NCBI GenBank assembly: GCA_934086185.1
Contig: CAKOHW010000003.1
Location: forward strand, 62,001 to 126,000
Reading direction: 5' to 3'
Length of the DNA stretch: 64,000 nt
Source: an uncultured Bacilli bacterium
GTDB lineage: Bacteria > Bacillota_I > Bacilli_A > RF39 > UBA660
Of this stretch, positions 7,901 through 15,885 are shown piece after piece. The translations under genes and the position numbers were made by a program. How positions within the stretch are numbered: position 1 is the first letter of the stretch; every line of letters starts with the position of its first letter. Below the pieces are notes generated by a model, which saw only the letters and a program-made list of their open reading frames with translations, did not search any database and was not told where the DNA came from.

Positions 7901-8580
7901 GTGTAAAAGATTTAGTTATTCAAGCACCTAGCGTCGCAGAACAGAAAAAAATTATTTCTGAATTAGATGAATATGATAATAAAATAAAAATATTAAACAA
8001 GGATATAAATGAATTAACTAACGAGATAGATGTTAAATTTGATGAAATGTTTGTCGGAAAAGGAATTGAAACATCAAAGATTAACTCATTATATAGTGAA
8101 TTATATGCAGGTGGTGATACACCAATTCAAACTTCTAAGAAACGAGATGATGAATTTAAATATCCTATTTATTCAAATGGCACAAAAAATGCAGGTCTAT
8201 TGTATTACTCTAAAGAATATAAAACGTCTAAAGAAGCAGTAACAATTTCAGCAAGAGGAACAATAGGTTATACACAAATTAGAAAGCCCAATTTTACTGC
8301 AGTTGTTCGACTAATAGTAATGGTTCCAAATGATAAAGTGAATATTTATTACTTAAAATCTGCAATTGATCATATTGAATTTAATAAAACAGGTAATGGC
8401 GCTGGTCAATTAACTGTTCCAGATTTTGCAAATATGGATATTATTTTACCTAATAAAAAAGAACAGGAAATATTTGCTAAATTTGTTTTAGACAATTATA
8501 AAAAAATAGATACATTAGAACAAGAATTGATTACGGCTGGTACAAATAAAGAAGAACTATTAAATAAATACTTTAAATAA
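4933..8580 (+). CDS. Single-chain restriction-modification protein (nuclease, N6-adenine methyltransferase, specificity domains)
   Basis: About 1215 residues. The N-terminus has a PD-(D/E)XK nuclease signature (Asp102 in GKADILI, then Glu117-Cys-Lys119 in IIECKT). The middle is a type I HsdM-like methyltransferase with SAM motif I (DYACGAGHF, about 452) and catalytic motif NPPY (about 535). The C-terminus carries two HsdS-like target recognition domains, each beginning IPIYSAN.. or YPIYSNG.., separated by a coiled coil (about 1010-1045). Cutting, methylation and recognition in one chain is the type IIG/IIL-like plan, with type I ancestry. No helicase motor is visible. Two recognition domains suggest a bipartite target. 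It is followed 91 bp later by an OLD nuclease gene on the same strand, so a joint anti-phage role is likely. Confidence 0.92.
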   Translation: MIKKENIKQLLSILNFTELDNGTFYKGYNEIDNIIVDIKSEEITWPFNLIVNDKTTSNFEHPENFVVFECVDRLLTKGYQARNMELEPRWQLGRGASGGKADILIKDNNGSEFLIIECKTADIEFDKAWQKTLSDGDQLFSYAQQIKKTQYLCLYTSDIDNGSVIYKNKIMTLKDNEDYLKTLSTSKRLKYKDASDVKELYKVWKEIYNREYEETGIFEENITPYEINKIYSVKDLKKIGFNDTQKKYNEFATILRQHNVSGHENAFDKLVNIFLAKIVDEIEHPNNLKFNWRGIAFDDYYQLQDRLQKLYKDGMHEFLSEDVTYIDNKQLNDAFKLFKNDPDATKEKVMEYFRKLKFYTNNDFAFIDVHNEELFKQNSEILLKIVKMFQDIKLKTDEQNQFLGDLFEGFLDDGIKQNEGQFFTPLPITRFIISSLPLESLFNESDNIPKVIDYACGAGHFLNEYAAQIKSLIPQAQLSEYYSSIDGIEKEYRLSKVSKVSAFMYGQDEIKIHYGDALAENKNIKNGTYSVLIANPPYAVKGFLDTLTEDEIANYELSKTINQNSYSSNSSIETFFMERAKQLLKEDGVAGIILPSSILTNANATYVKTREIIIKTFDIISIVELPSGTFGATGTPTVILFLKKKEENPSLAIHYKNRVDSWFENNFSKDKVFEDKDLLLDYLKLQNIDIDDYIEFISGTITDKLKKNEMFSRYLEDKKLKDIKDIIEIEKDKLYFYMLSRSQKNKVVIVNAPTKNDEIKEYLGYTWSTRKGSEGIKYLGVKNDAGVLDKNHGINTIQTPLFNPSDLEDPEKINSIIRNNFAGQELDFDYDNVKYHDLIDLLDFKTTAFTKNIKTANIRRNIILKEGYKLYNLSNSKNFDLSIGKRVITSDISKNGKIPIYSANVNDIFGYSESTLASLSDFSTPSVLWGIDGDWNVGYVKENIKFFPTDHCGVLRIKSEELLPKYVMYALEYEGIQSRFSRSNRASTQRVKDLVIQAPSVAEQKKIISELDEYDNKIKILNKDINELTNEIDVKFDEMFVGKGIETSKINSLYSELYAGGDTPIQTSKKRDDEFKYPIYSNGTKNAGLLYYSKEYKTSKEAVTISARGTIGYTQIRKPNFTAVVRLIVMVPNDKVNIYYLKSAIDHIEFNKTGNGAGQLTVPDFANMDIILPNKKEQEIFAKFVLDNYKKIDTLEQELITAGTNKEELLNKYFK

Positions 8581-8671
8581 TAAAAAATATTTGATTTTTG
8601 TATTTTTGTTAATTAAATATTAATCAAAATATAATTTATTATTTAGAATTATTATAGGGAGTGAAGTATTA

Positions 8672-10468
8672 ATGAAGTTAAAGTTTATAAAAATTAATAA
8701 TTATAAATCTTTTGCTAATGATTGTAATCAATTGTTTGTTTCTGAATTAAATACTATAGTTGGTAAAAATGAATCTGGAAAATCAAATTTAATAGAAGCT
8801 ATTGGCAATATAAATAAAATTGGAGCAACATCTATTGACTATTTTAAAAATATAAATAAGAATTCGAAAGAAGATATAAGTATTGAACTAACTTTTGAAT
8901 TGGATGCAATTGATAAAAAGAGATATAATTATCATGAAAATGTAATTGTAAGTATAAATGGCTATAAGAATTGTGAATTTGATGAAAAATTTGGAGATGT
9001 TATTTCAAGTATAAATAATATTTCAAATATCAGAGATGAAATACTTAGATTTATAGATGAGAATAGTATTCCTATTAGCAACCCTGAGAATAAATTAGTT
9101 TATGACCCAATTATCGAAGGTGTAAAGCAAATTAACAAAAAAATAATCTTTAAACCAGATGGCTATGACAATTTTATTAACAGGTTAATTGGTACAAAAA
9201 ATGAAGTATTAATGGAATTATGTAATTTGTTTGAAAAGCTATTTAAAATACTAGATGAAGTTTATCCGAATTTTCCAGAATTCATATTAATTTCTAGTAA
9301 TGAATTAAAAAAAACATATACGAGTTCTGAATTATATGATGAATTAGATAGTTTTAGTTCAATACTATATCAATTCTTAGAAGTATGTAAAATAAATTCT
9401 ACTGATATAATTGAAACATCTAATTTAGATGATGCTGTTGATATTTTAAATAGAACTAATGAATATAATAATTTGATTAGAACTAACTTTGTAGAAAAAT
9501 TTAATAATTTTTATAAACAAGAAATTATTGATATGGTTATTAATTTTAATTCACATAAAATGACTGTTGCAATTAAGACGAAAGGAAGATTTCTTCCAAT
9601 AGAAGAGCGCAGTAATGGATTAAAATGGTACATTAATATTTTTATTCAATTGATGTTTAGAGATTTGATTGGAAAGAGCAGAAATAAAATAATTTTATTA
9701 GATGAACCTGGTGTTTTTCTACATTCAATAGCTCAAGAAGAATTATTAAGTTTATTATATGATTTATCAACTAGAGATAATCAAGTTATTTATACTACTC
9801 ATTCACCAGCAATGATTAATTTCGATAAAATACAAAATATTAGAGCTATTGAAAAAGATGATAATGGCAATAGTTGTATATATAATAAAATATCCGAATT
9901 TCCAATCAGTTCTAAATCTAAGTATGAAACAATAACTCCGATTATAAATGCAATGGGTTATAAAATGAAGTATAATATTGGAATTAATTCAAAAAAATTT
10001 AATTTAATTGTTGAAGGAATTACTGATTATTTATATTTACAATCATATATAAATATTAAAAAAATAAAAGATTATAACATAATAGCGAGTACAGGAGCTG
10101 ATAATATTCCTGCAATATCATCCATTTTATATGGATGGGGATGCCAATTTATAATAGTATTAGACAATGATAATAAGGGTAGAAGTGTATATGATTCAAT
10201 AAATTCGAGTGATATGCCTTATAAAGATAAGATTATATTTGTTAACGGGAAAAAATATACAAAAAATTTGGATGAAGAAATTGAAGATATTTTTTCAGAA
10301 GAAGATAAAATAAAATTTAATTTAAATAGTCTTGATTATAAAGATAAAAAGTATTTTTATGCATATGCTTGCTATGAAAGAATAAAAACAAAAGTAGATA
10401 AATTTGATAATCACACTATTTCGAATTTTGATAGATTATTTAAAAATATAGGTGATTTAAAGAAATAA
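8672..10468 (+). CDS. OLD-family ATPase/TOPRIM endonuclease
   Basis: 598 residues. Walker A GKNESGKSN (31-39) near the N-terminus, an ABC/SMC-type signature region ending in Walker B IILLDEPGVFLH (about 347), then a His switch (YTTHSPAMI). The C-terminal TOPRIM domain has the conserved Glu in LIVEGITDYLYLQ (about 450) and the D-x-D centre in IVLDNDNKGRS (about 493). OLD proteins are DNA nucleases of anti-phage systems such as Gabija GajA and of retron or stand-alone loci. No UvrD helicase (GajB) is nearby, so this is a class 1-like solitary OLD or a partner of the upstream restriction-modification protein. GGGAG lies before ATG 8672. A strong terminator follows. Confidence 0.92.
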   Translation: MKLKFIKINNYKSFANDCNQLFVSELNTIVGKNESGKSNLIEAIGNINKIGATSIDYFKNINKNSKEDISIELTFELDAIDKKRYNYHENVIVSINGYKNCEFDEKFGDVISSINNISNIRDEILRFIDENSIPISNPENKLVYDPIIEGVKQINKKIIFKPDGYDNFINRLIGTKNEVLMELCNLFEKLFKILDEVYPNFPEFILISSNELKKTYTSSELYDELDSFSSILYQFLEVCKINSTDIIETSNLDDAVDILNRTNEYNNLIRTNFVEKFNNFYKQEIIDMVINFNSHKMTVAIKTKGRFLPIEERSNGLKWYINIFIQLMFRDLIGKSRNKIILLDEPGVFLHSIAQEELLSLLYDLSTRDNQVIYTTHSPAMINFDKIQNIRAIEKDDNGNSCIYNKISEFPISSKSKYETITPIINAMGYKMKYNIGINSKKFNLIVEGITDYLYLQSYINIKKIKDYNIIASTGADNIPAISSILYGWGCQFIIVLDNDNKGRSVYDSINSSDMPYKDKIIFVNGKKYTKNLDEEIEDIFSEEDKIKFNLNSLDYKDKKYFYAYACYERIKTKVDKFDNHTISNFDRLFKNIGDLKK

Positions 10469-10499
10469 CTTCTTGCCAATTTGGCAAGAAGTATTTTTT
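10468..10499 (+). terminator. Intrinsic terminator of the OLD gene
   Basis: Perfect 12-bp inverted repeat (ACTTCTTGCCAA-T-TTGGCAAGAAGT) followed by a T-rich tract. It overlaps the OLD stop codon and lies 40 bp inside attR, so it insulates the amidase 3' fragment from element transcription. Confidence 0.9.
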
Positions 10500-10504
10500 A
10501 TCTT

Positions 10505-11794
10505 ATGGGAGAAAGACCTTTATCATTACTTACATCACCAGGTGGCGAAGGCGCTGAAGTAATTTACGCACTTAGAAATAATGATAAATTGGCTAGTAAA
10601 ATACTTAATGGATTATCTGAAAGTGGACAAACTATAAGAAAATATTATCAAAGACGTTTGCCAAGTGATACTTCTAAAGATTATTATTATATAATAAGAA
10701 ATACTCCAAATGCTGAAACAGTTATTGTTGAATATGGATTTTTAGATAATAAAAATGATGCTGATAGAATAAAACAAAATTATAAAAAATATGCAGATGC
10801 TGTTGTGGATGCTGTTTTAGATTATAAAGGTATATCAGTTAATAATGATGGATATTATATTGTTAAAAAAGGAGATTCATTATGGAGTATTGCTAACAAT
10901 AATGGAATAACTGTAAGTGATTTGAAAAAACTAAATAATTTGACTAGTAATAATTTAAGTATAGGACAAAAGTTAAAATTAAAAAATAATAATGATAACA
11001 ATGGAAGCAACGATAATTTATATTCTAGTACATATGTGGTTAAGAATGGAGATACGTTATATAGTATTGCTAAAAAATATAATGTAAGTGTTGATGATAT
11101 AAAAAGTGTTAATAATTTAACAAATAATAATCTGACAATTGGACAAGTTATTAAAATACCTGGTATAAATATAGAAGAACCTAATACATATACTGTAAAA
11201 AAGGGAGATTCGTTATGGAGTATAGCAAATAAGTATGGTACAAGTGTAGAAGAACTTAAAAAAGTTAATAATCTTACAAGTAATGTATTATCTAGTGGAC
11301 AAGTATTAAAATTACCTGGTACTAGTAAAGAAAATACAGTTAATACTTATACTGTTAAACGTGGAGATACATTATATTCTATTGCTAGTAAATATAATAT
11401 TAGTGTTGATAAATTAAAAGAAATTAACAATTTAACTAGTAATAATTTAAGTATTGGACAAACATTAAATCTTATTGATAAAACTGATAATATAACTAGT
11501 GAAGATTATGATTACTATACAGTAAAGAATGGAGATACATTATATAGTATTGCTAATAAATTTGATACTACAGTTAGTAAGATAAAAGAATTAAATAATT
11601 TACCAAATAATATGTTGAGTGTTGGGCAAATGATAAAAATACCTGGTAATTTATCTAGTACATATGTAGTTAAGAGTGGAGATACACTATGGAGTATTGC
11701 TAAAGATAATAATATTAGTGTTGATAAGTTAAAAGAAATTAACAATTTAAATAGTAATAATTTAACTATTGGTCAACAATTATTAATAAATTAA
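10505..11794 (+). pseudogene. N-acetylmuramoyl-L-alanine amidase, 3' fragment with six LysM repeats
   Basis: Amidase sequence proper begins at 10547. Codons before it are read from the element. In-frame starts exist (TTG 10481 inside the terminator stem, ATG 10505) but neither has a good ribosome binding site. The first 120 residues complete the Amidase_3 fold, including VIVEYGFLDN with the catalytic Glu. Six LysM modules follow, each with the VKxGDTLYSIA..NNL..GQ pattern, separated by short polar linkers. They bind N-acetylglucosamine of peptidoglycan. Alone this piece would be a LysM protein without a working catalytic site or signal peptide. Excision of the element would rebuild an autolysin of about 507 residues. 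Confidence 0.88.
10539..10546 (+). repeat. attR core, 8-bp direct repeat CAGGTGGC
   Basis: Right copy of the core. The amidase reading frame resumes straight after it with codons for EGAEVIYALRN. The inner arm at 10516-10536, reverse-complemented, matches 760-780 at 17 of 21 positions. The identity does not extend beyond the 8 bp on either side. Confidence 0.85.
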
Positions 11795-11866
11795 TATAGT
11801 TTTATACTATGTTTTTTTATTGAATATTCATTATATGATTGTTATAATTTTTATGAGGTGTAATTG

Positions 11867-13201
11867 GTGAAGATAGAATTAAAAGCTAGGAAATTTGCTA
11901 TAAAAGCTCATAAGGGTCAAGTTAGAAAAAGTGATAAAGATAAACCTATGATAATTCATCCTATAAATGTTGCAAATATTTTAAAAGAATATGATTTTGA
12001 TCAAAATGTGATATCTGCTGGATATTTGCACGATGTTGTAGAAGATACTAAATATGAAATAGAAAACATAAAAGAAATGTTTGGTGAAGATATTGCATCT
12101 TTAGTATGGGGTGCTAGTGAAGAAGATAAAAGTTTATCTTGGGAAGAAAGAAAAGAACATACAATAGAAAAAGCAAAAACATTAGATTTAAGACATAAAG
12201 CAGTAATTTGTGCGGATAAAATAAGTAATTTAGAAGATTTAAGAATATTATATGAACTAAAGGGAGAAAGTGTTTTTTCTTCATTTAAAAGAGGTTTTGA
12301 ATCTCAAAAATGGTATTATACTGAAGTTTATAATAGTTTAATTATGAATGAAGATAAAAATCATCCTATGTTTATAAGATTAAAAGAAATAATAGATTAT
12401 ATATTTTATAATAAAAATTCTAATGAATATGTTAAAACTATTATTTTTAAAGAAAATATAGATGAATATAATCTTTTAAAAAATATACATTATAGAAAAG
12501 AAGAAGTTTTTAAATTAAAAAATGTTTTATCTAAGAAAAAACCATATGTAATAGAATTTACTGGAACTCCTAGAACTGGTAAAACTAGTTTAATAAATAA
12601 TTTAAAAGATTTTTTTAAGAAGAAGGGTTTTAGTGTTTGTATTATTGAGGAATTTACTACTTCATTAAAATATAAGACGCAAATATATCCAATTCTTAAA
12701 AATGAATCTAAAAATGTAGTTAATACTGAAATACCAAAGTATGTATTAAAAGATTTGGATGATGCAATAAATAGTAAATATGATATTATTATTGTAGATA
12801 GATCTTTATTTGATAGACTTATATGGGTAGATAGATTATTTTTAAAAAAGGGTATGAGTGATGAAGAATATAATGAATATAAAAGTACATATATACCATT
12901 AATTAAGGAAAAGATTAATATTATTGTATCATTATATACTGATAGTTTGACTTGTTTAAAAAGGGATTATCATGCTAATTTATCACTTGAAAATAGAACA
13001 TTTTTAAATGTAGATAATGTTAATGAATATAATAAATCGTTATTAAATATGGAAAAGTTATCTATAAAAGAGAATATTAATTTTAAAATGTTTGATACTA
13101 CTAATAAGAATCAAAGAGAAATATCATTTGAAGTTATAGATAGTATATTAAGTGATATGAGAAAATACTATTTATCTTTGGTTATTGATGAATTTAATTA
13201 A
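11867..13201 (+). CDS. HD-domain hydrolase (SpoT/MESH1-like) fused to P-loop kinase
   Basis: GTG 11867 is preferred since GAGGTG lies 6 bp upstream. TTG 11864 would leave only 3 bp. Residues 1-160 match the (p)ppGpp hydrolase HD domain: KAHKGQVRKS, HPINVANIL, and metal-binding His55-Asp56 in YLHDVVEDT. Residues about 220-440 form a P-loop nucleotide kinase resembling thymidylate or deoxynucleoside kinases, with GTPRTGKTS (about 233), a switch IIEEFTTS, and DRSLFDRLIWVDRLF. No synthetase (RelA) domain is present. The fusion suggests coupling between alarmone or nucleotide hydrolysis and nucleotide phosphorylation, but substrates are not evident. It is single-copy and flanked by intergenic gaps. 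Confidence 0.82.
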   Translation: MKIELKARKFAIKAHKGQVRKSDKDKPMIIHPINVANILKEYDFDQNVISAGYLHDVVEDTKYEIENIKEMFGEDIASLVWGASEEDKSLSWEERKEHTIEKAKTLDLRHKAVICADKISNLEDLRILYELKGESVFSSFKRGFESQKWYYTEVYNSLIMNEDKNHPMFIRLKEIIDYIFYNKNSNEYVKTIIFKENIDEYNLLKNIHYRKEEVFKLKNVLSKKKPYVIEFTGTPRTGKTSLINNLKDFFKKKGFSVCIIEEFTTSLKYKTQIYPILKNESKNVVNTEIPKYVLKDLDDAINSKYDIIIVDRSLFDRLIWVDRLFLKKGMSDEEYNEYKSTYIPLIKEKINIIVSLYTDSLTCLKRDYHANLSLENRTFLNVDNVNEYNKSLLNMEKLSIKENINFKMFDTTNKNQREISFEVIDSILSDMRKYYLSLVIDEFN

Positions 13202-13288
13202 ATTTTGTAAAGTATTATAAATATATGTTTTAATTTCTTGAAAATTTCATATCTCAATACTATAATTTAAAATGAAGGATGTGATATA

Positions 13289-13744
13289 ATGCCACAATAC
13301 GATACTAGTTCAAGTATTACTAGTAGTTTAGGACAAACAGCAAAATCTTTTTCAGTATCTGAAGTTTGGATAATTGTAAGTGTTTTATTAGCAGTAATTG
13401 GAGGTATATTATTATTTACTACATATTTTAATAAAGATATGGAAAATAAATATACTGGATTTAAAAAAACTATATATGATTTTTTACATTTTAAGATTAC
13501 TATTATAGAACCTATATTTAAAGTAGCTTATTTAGTTGTAGCAATTGCTATTACGTTAAGTTCATTTTCATTTATTCCAATTAATTTCTTTAAATTTATT
13601 GGAGTGTTAGTATTTGGCAATATTATGGCAAGATTAGGATTTGAAATGTTACTTCTAATCTTAAAATTATTTACTGATGTAAGTGAAATAAATAAGAAAA
13701 TTGGTAAAGAGCCTAAAAAAACTAAAACTGAAAAAGAAAAATAA
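13289..13744 (+). CDS. Membrane protein of unknown function, 151 aa
   Basis: Three or four hydrophobic helices are visible: about 26-45 (VWIIVSVLLAVIGGILLF), 77-97, 100-115 and 120-132. A polar Ser/Thr-rich N-terminus and a Lys-rich cytoplasmic-type tail (KKTKTEKEK) flank them. GGATGTGAT precedes the ATG. I do not recognise a family. It stands alone between the HD-kinase gene and a convergent LCP gene, with a shared terminator region at its 3' end. Confidence 0.75.
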   Translation: MPQYDTSSSITSSLGQTAKSFSVSEVWIIVSVLLAVIGGILLFTTYFNKDMENKYTGFKKTIYDFLHFKITIIEPIFKVAYLVVAIAITLSSFSFIPINFFKFIGVLVFGNIMARLGFEMLLLILKLFTDVSEINKKIGKEPKKTKTEKEK

Positions 13745-13748
13745 AAAC

Positions 13749-13774
13749 CTAACATGAATTTGTTAGATTTTTTT
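13749..13774 (+). terminator. Intrinsic terminator
   Basis: CTAACA-(6 nt)-TGTTAG stem followed by a long T run, between two convergent genes. Confidence 0.75.
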
Positions 13775-13781
13775 TACTATT

Positions 13782-15779
13782 TTATTCTTCCTGATTACTA
13801 TTTTCAGGATTTTTTTCTTCTTCTTGATTATCAATATTTTCTGAATTTTCTTTTTCTGGCTGATTTTCAGTGTTATTATTATTTTCTGGTTGTTTTGGTT
13901 CTTCTATAGTTGGAGTATCACTATTATCATTATTGTTTATTGGTTCATTTTGAATATTTGATGTGGTTTTATCTTCAACTTTTATTACATTAACACTAAT
14001 ACTACTTATATTTGAAGTTAATGTTCCTTTTATAACATTTTGATATGTAATTATGTTATTTTTATTTGAATCATAACCTTCCATACCTTCAGTTATATAA
14101 TTTTTATAAACAGTTATATTTCTACTATTTGCCCATGATTCTAAGTAAGATATACTAGTTCCAACAAAATTTGGTAATGCTTCATTTCTCTTTACAGTAT
14201 AATATTCTTTTCCAATTACTGGGACTTCATATTTGTAATTTACAGAGAAATTAAAAGTTTTGGTTAATTCAGGTTCTTTTAATCCTAAATTAATTTTCAT
14301 TGCATCAACAATTTCATTTAAACTTTGTTCATAATATTGGAATGTATATACATTACCTAGTCCTGGAATATACATTGTTAAATCATAACCAGTTAGATAT
14401 GTTTTTTCTATATTAATAGATGCATTATTTTTTAAAAGCATTTTCTTAGCAACATTATATAAATTTAACATTTCATCTGTACTAATATTTGTTTCAGTAT
14501 TATTACTTACTGTGTTTAATATTTCATAAAATTTATCAACACTTCTTACAGTTTTTGCTTTTTTAGAAATTGCTTCTACAACTAATTGTTGATGTTGTAC
14601 TCTTTGAAAATCACCAGTTAAAAGTGTTTTTCTATGTCTTGCTAATGCAAGAGCTTGTTCACCATTTAAAGTTTGTAAACCTTTATTTAGACATATTTCA
14701 TTTGCTCCAAATAATCTGTTTGAATCTTGTTCGCAAAAATCTACTGGTACATCAACCTCTATTCCTTTTAAGGCATCTACTAAGTTGACAACACCTTTAA
14801 AATTTATTTTTACATAATAATCTATATCAATATCTGTTAGATTTTTAATTGTTTTTATAACACAACTTGCTCCACCTACGGCAGATGAATTAATCTTGTT
14901 AGATGCATTACCATTACATGCTATTGGTACATATGTATCTCTAGGAATACTAAATATAGTTGTATTAAGAGTTGATGGATTAAATGTTACTAACATCATT
15001 GTATCACCGTTAAATGCTGCATTTTCTTTTAGACCATCGGTTTCTGAATCAACACCTAGTATAAGTAGAGTAAAAGGTTCAGTTAAACTTTTGTTAGTAC
15101 TTAATTCAATGTCTTTATTTTTCATCTTTTCCTTGTATGTATATATTACTTTGGTGTCATTTTTTATATTACTGTAATTATCATATCTTTCATAATTAAA
15201 TACATAATTTGAACTAGTTAACATACCTTTTATTTTATTATTATATAGATCTGATAACATTTCTAAATCGTTTGAATAATATTTAATATCTATTTTATCC
15301 AATTTCTTTTTTTCAATTAATTTATTAGCAAGAACGTTTCCTTCTATATCTTCTTCATTATTGATCATACCTACAGTAAAATCTTTATTGTTTTCAAATT
15401 CAGTATCTTTCATTACAATTAAACTTGAAGAATATAGTATTTTATCTTTTGTCATGTTATCTACTATATTATAAGTTTTATATATATAAACACTTATAAT
15501 TATAAATAATATATTAATTATACATATTATAATTGAGTTTGCTATGTAACTTTTATTTCTTTTGCTAAATAATAATAAAATATTAATAAATAAGTATATT
15601 GGAAAAGAAATAATACATAGAGTTATAAATATTACTCTTATTAGTGTTTCTATATTTTTTAATAATAATAAACTATGTGTAATCATTATTAAACTTGTTA
15701 AAAATAATATTCCGAATATTATGTATAATACTTTGTAAATTGTTTTTAGTTTTTTAAATTTTTTAAATATACTTTTCAT
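13782..15779 (-). CDS. LytR-CpsA-Psr (LCP) family wall-polymer ligase
   Basis: 665 residues. The N-terminus has three or four membrane helices (about 15-120), more than the single anchor usual for LCP proteins. An extracellular domain of about 110 residues follows, then the LCP catalytic core from about 235 (LLILGVDSETDG, DTMMLVTFNP, SIPRDTYVPI, and LNGEQALALARHRK). LCP enzymes transfer lipid-linked polymers to peptidoglycan outside the membrane. A PASTA-like segment (LPNFVGTSISYLESWANSRN) precedes a C-terminal tail of repeated Asn/Glu/Pro residues, probably disordered and wall-spanning. Usual family members are 300-500 residues. The extra membrane and tail regions mark a lineage-specific form. 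Confidence 0.92.
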   Translation of the reverse strand: MKSIFKKFKKLKTIYKVLYIIFGILFLTSLIMITHSLLLLKNIETLIRVIFITLCIISFPIYLFINILLLFSKRNKSYIANSIIICIINILFIIISVYIYKTYNIVDNMTKDKILYSSSLIVMKDTEFENNKDFTVGMINNEEDIEGNVLANKLIEKKKLDKIDIKYYSNDLEMLSDLYNNKIKGMLTSSNYVFNYERYDNYSNIKNDTKVIYTYKEKMKNKDIELSTNKSLTEPFTLLILGVDSETDGLKENAAFNGDTMMLVTFNPSTLNTTIFSIPRDTYVPIACNGNASNKINSSAVGGASCVIKTIKNLTDIDIDYYVKINFKGVVNLVDALKGIEVDVPVDFCEQDSNRLFGANEICLNKGLQTLNGEQALALARHRKTLLTGDFQRVQHQQLVVEAISKKAKTVRSVDKFYEILNTVSNNTETNISTDEMLNLYNVAKKMLLKNNASINIEKTYLTGYDLTMYIPGLGNVYTFQYYEQSLNEIVDAMKINLGLKEPELTKTFNFSVNYKYEVPVIGKEYYTVKRNEALPNFVGTSISYLESWANSRNITVYKNYITEGMEGYDSNKNNIITYQNVIKGTLTSNISSISVNVIKVEDKTTSNIQNEPINNNDNSDTPTIEEPKQPENNNNTENQPEKENSENIDNQEEEKNPENSNQEE

Positions 15780-15885
15780 ATTATCATTCCTATTGTTTAA
15801 TTATACAATATTTTAATATTTGTGTATAGCAAAATTATTTTTTAATAATATTATTTGTGTTATAATCTATATTATAGAGGTAGTT

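Larger units (their letters stand above)
757..10546. mobile_element. Integrative element with large serine recombinase and defence cargo
   Basis: About 9.79 kb inserted into an amidase gene. Support: an 8-bp core repeat at both ends (749-756 and 10539-10546), exact in-frame restoration of the amidase when the segment is removed, and inverted attP-like arms just inside the ends. A large serine recombinase gene sits about 1 kb inside the left end. Contents left to right: HEPN-like orphan, recombinase, micro-ORF, OB-fold protein, HTH protein, 12-bp repeat array, oriT-like segment, single-chain restriction-modification protein and OLD nuclease. No relaxase, coupling protein or type IV secretion gene is present, so if it transfers it must be mobilised in trans. 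It resembles an integrative mobilisable element carrying anti-phage genes. Confidence 0.85.

Noticed and set aside
8672..10468. A Gabija system
   Set aside because: Gabija needs a UvrD-like helicase (GajB) next to the OLD protein. None is present.
10481..10546. A TTG start for the amidase 3' fragment
   Set aside because: The TTG lies inside the terminator stem with no Shine-Dalgarno, and the codons before 10547 come from the element, not from the amidase.
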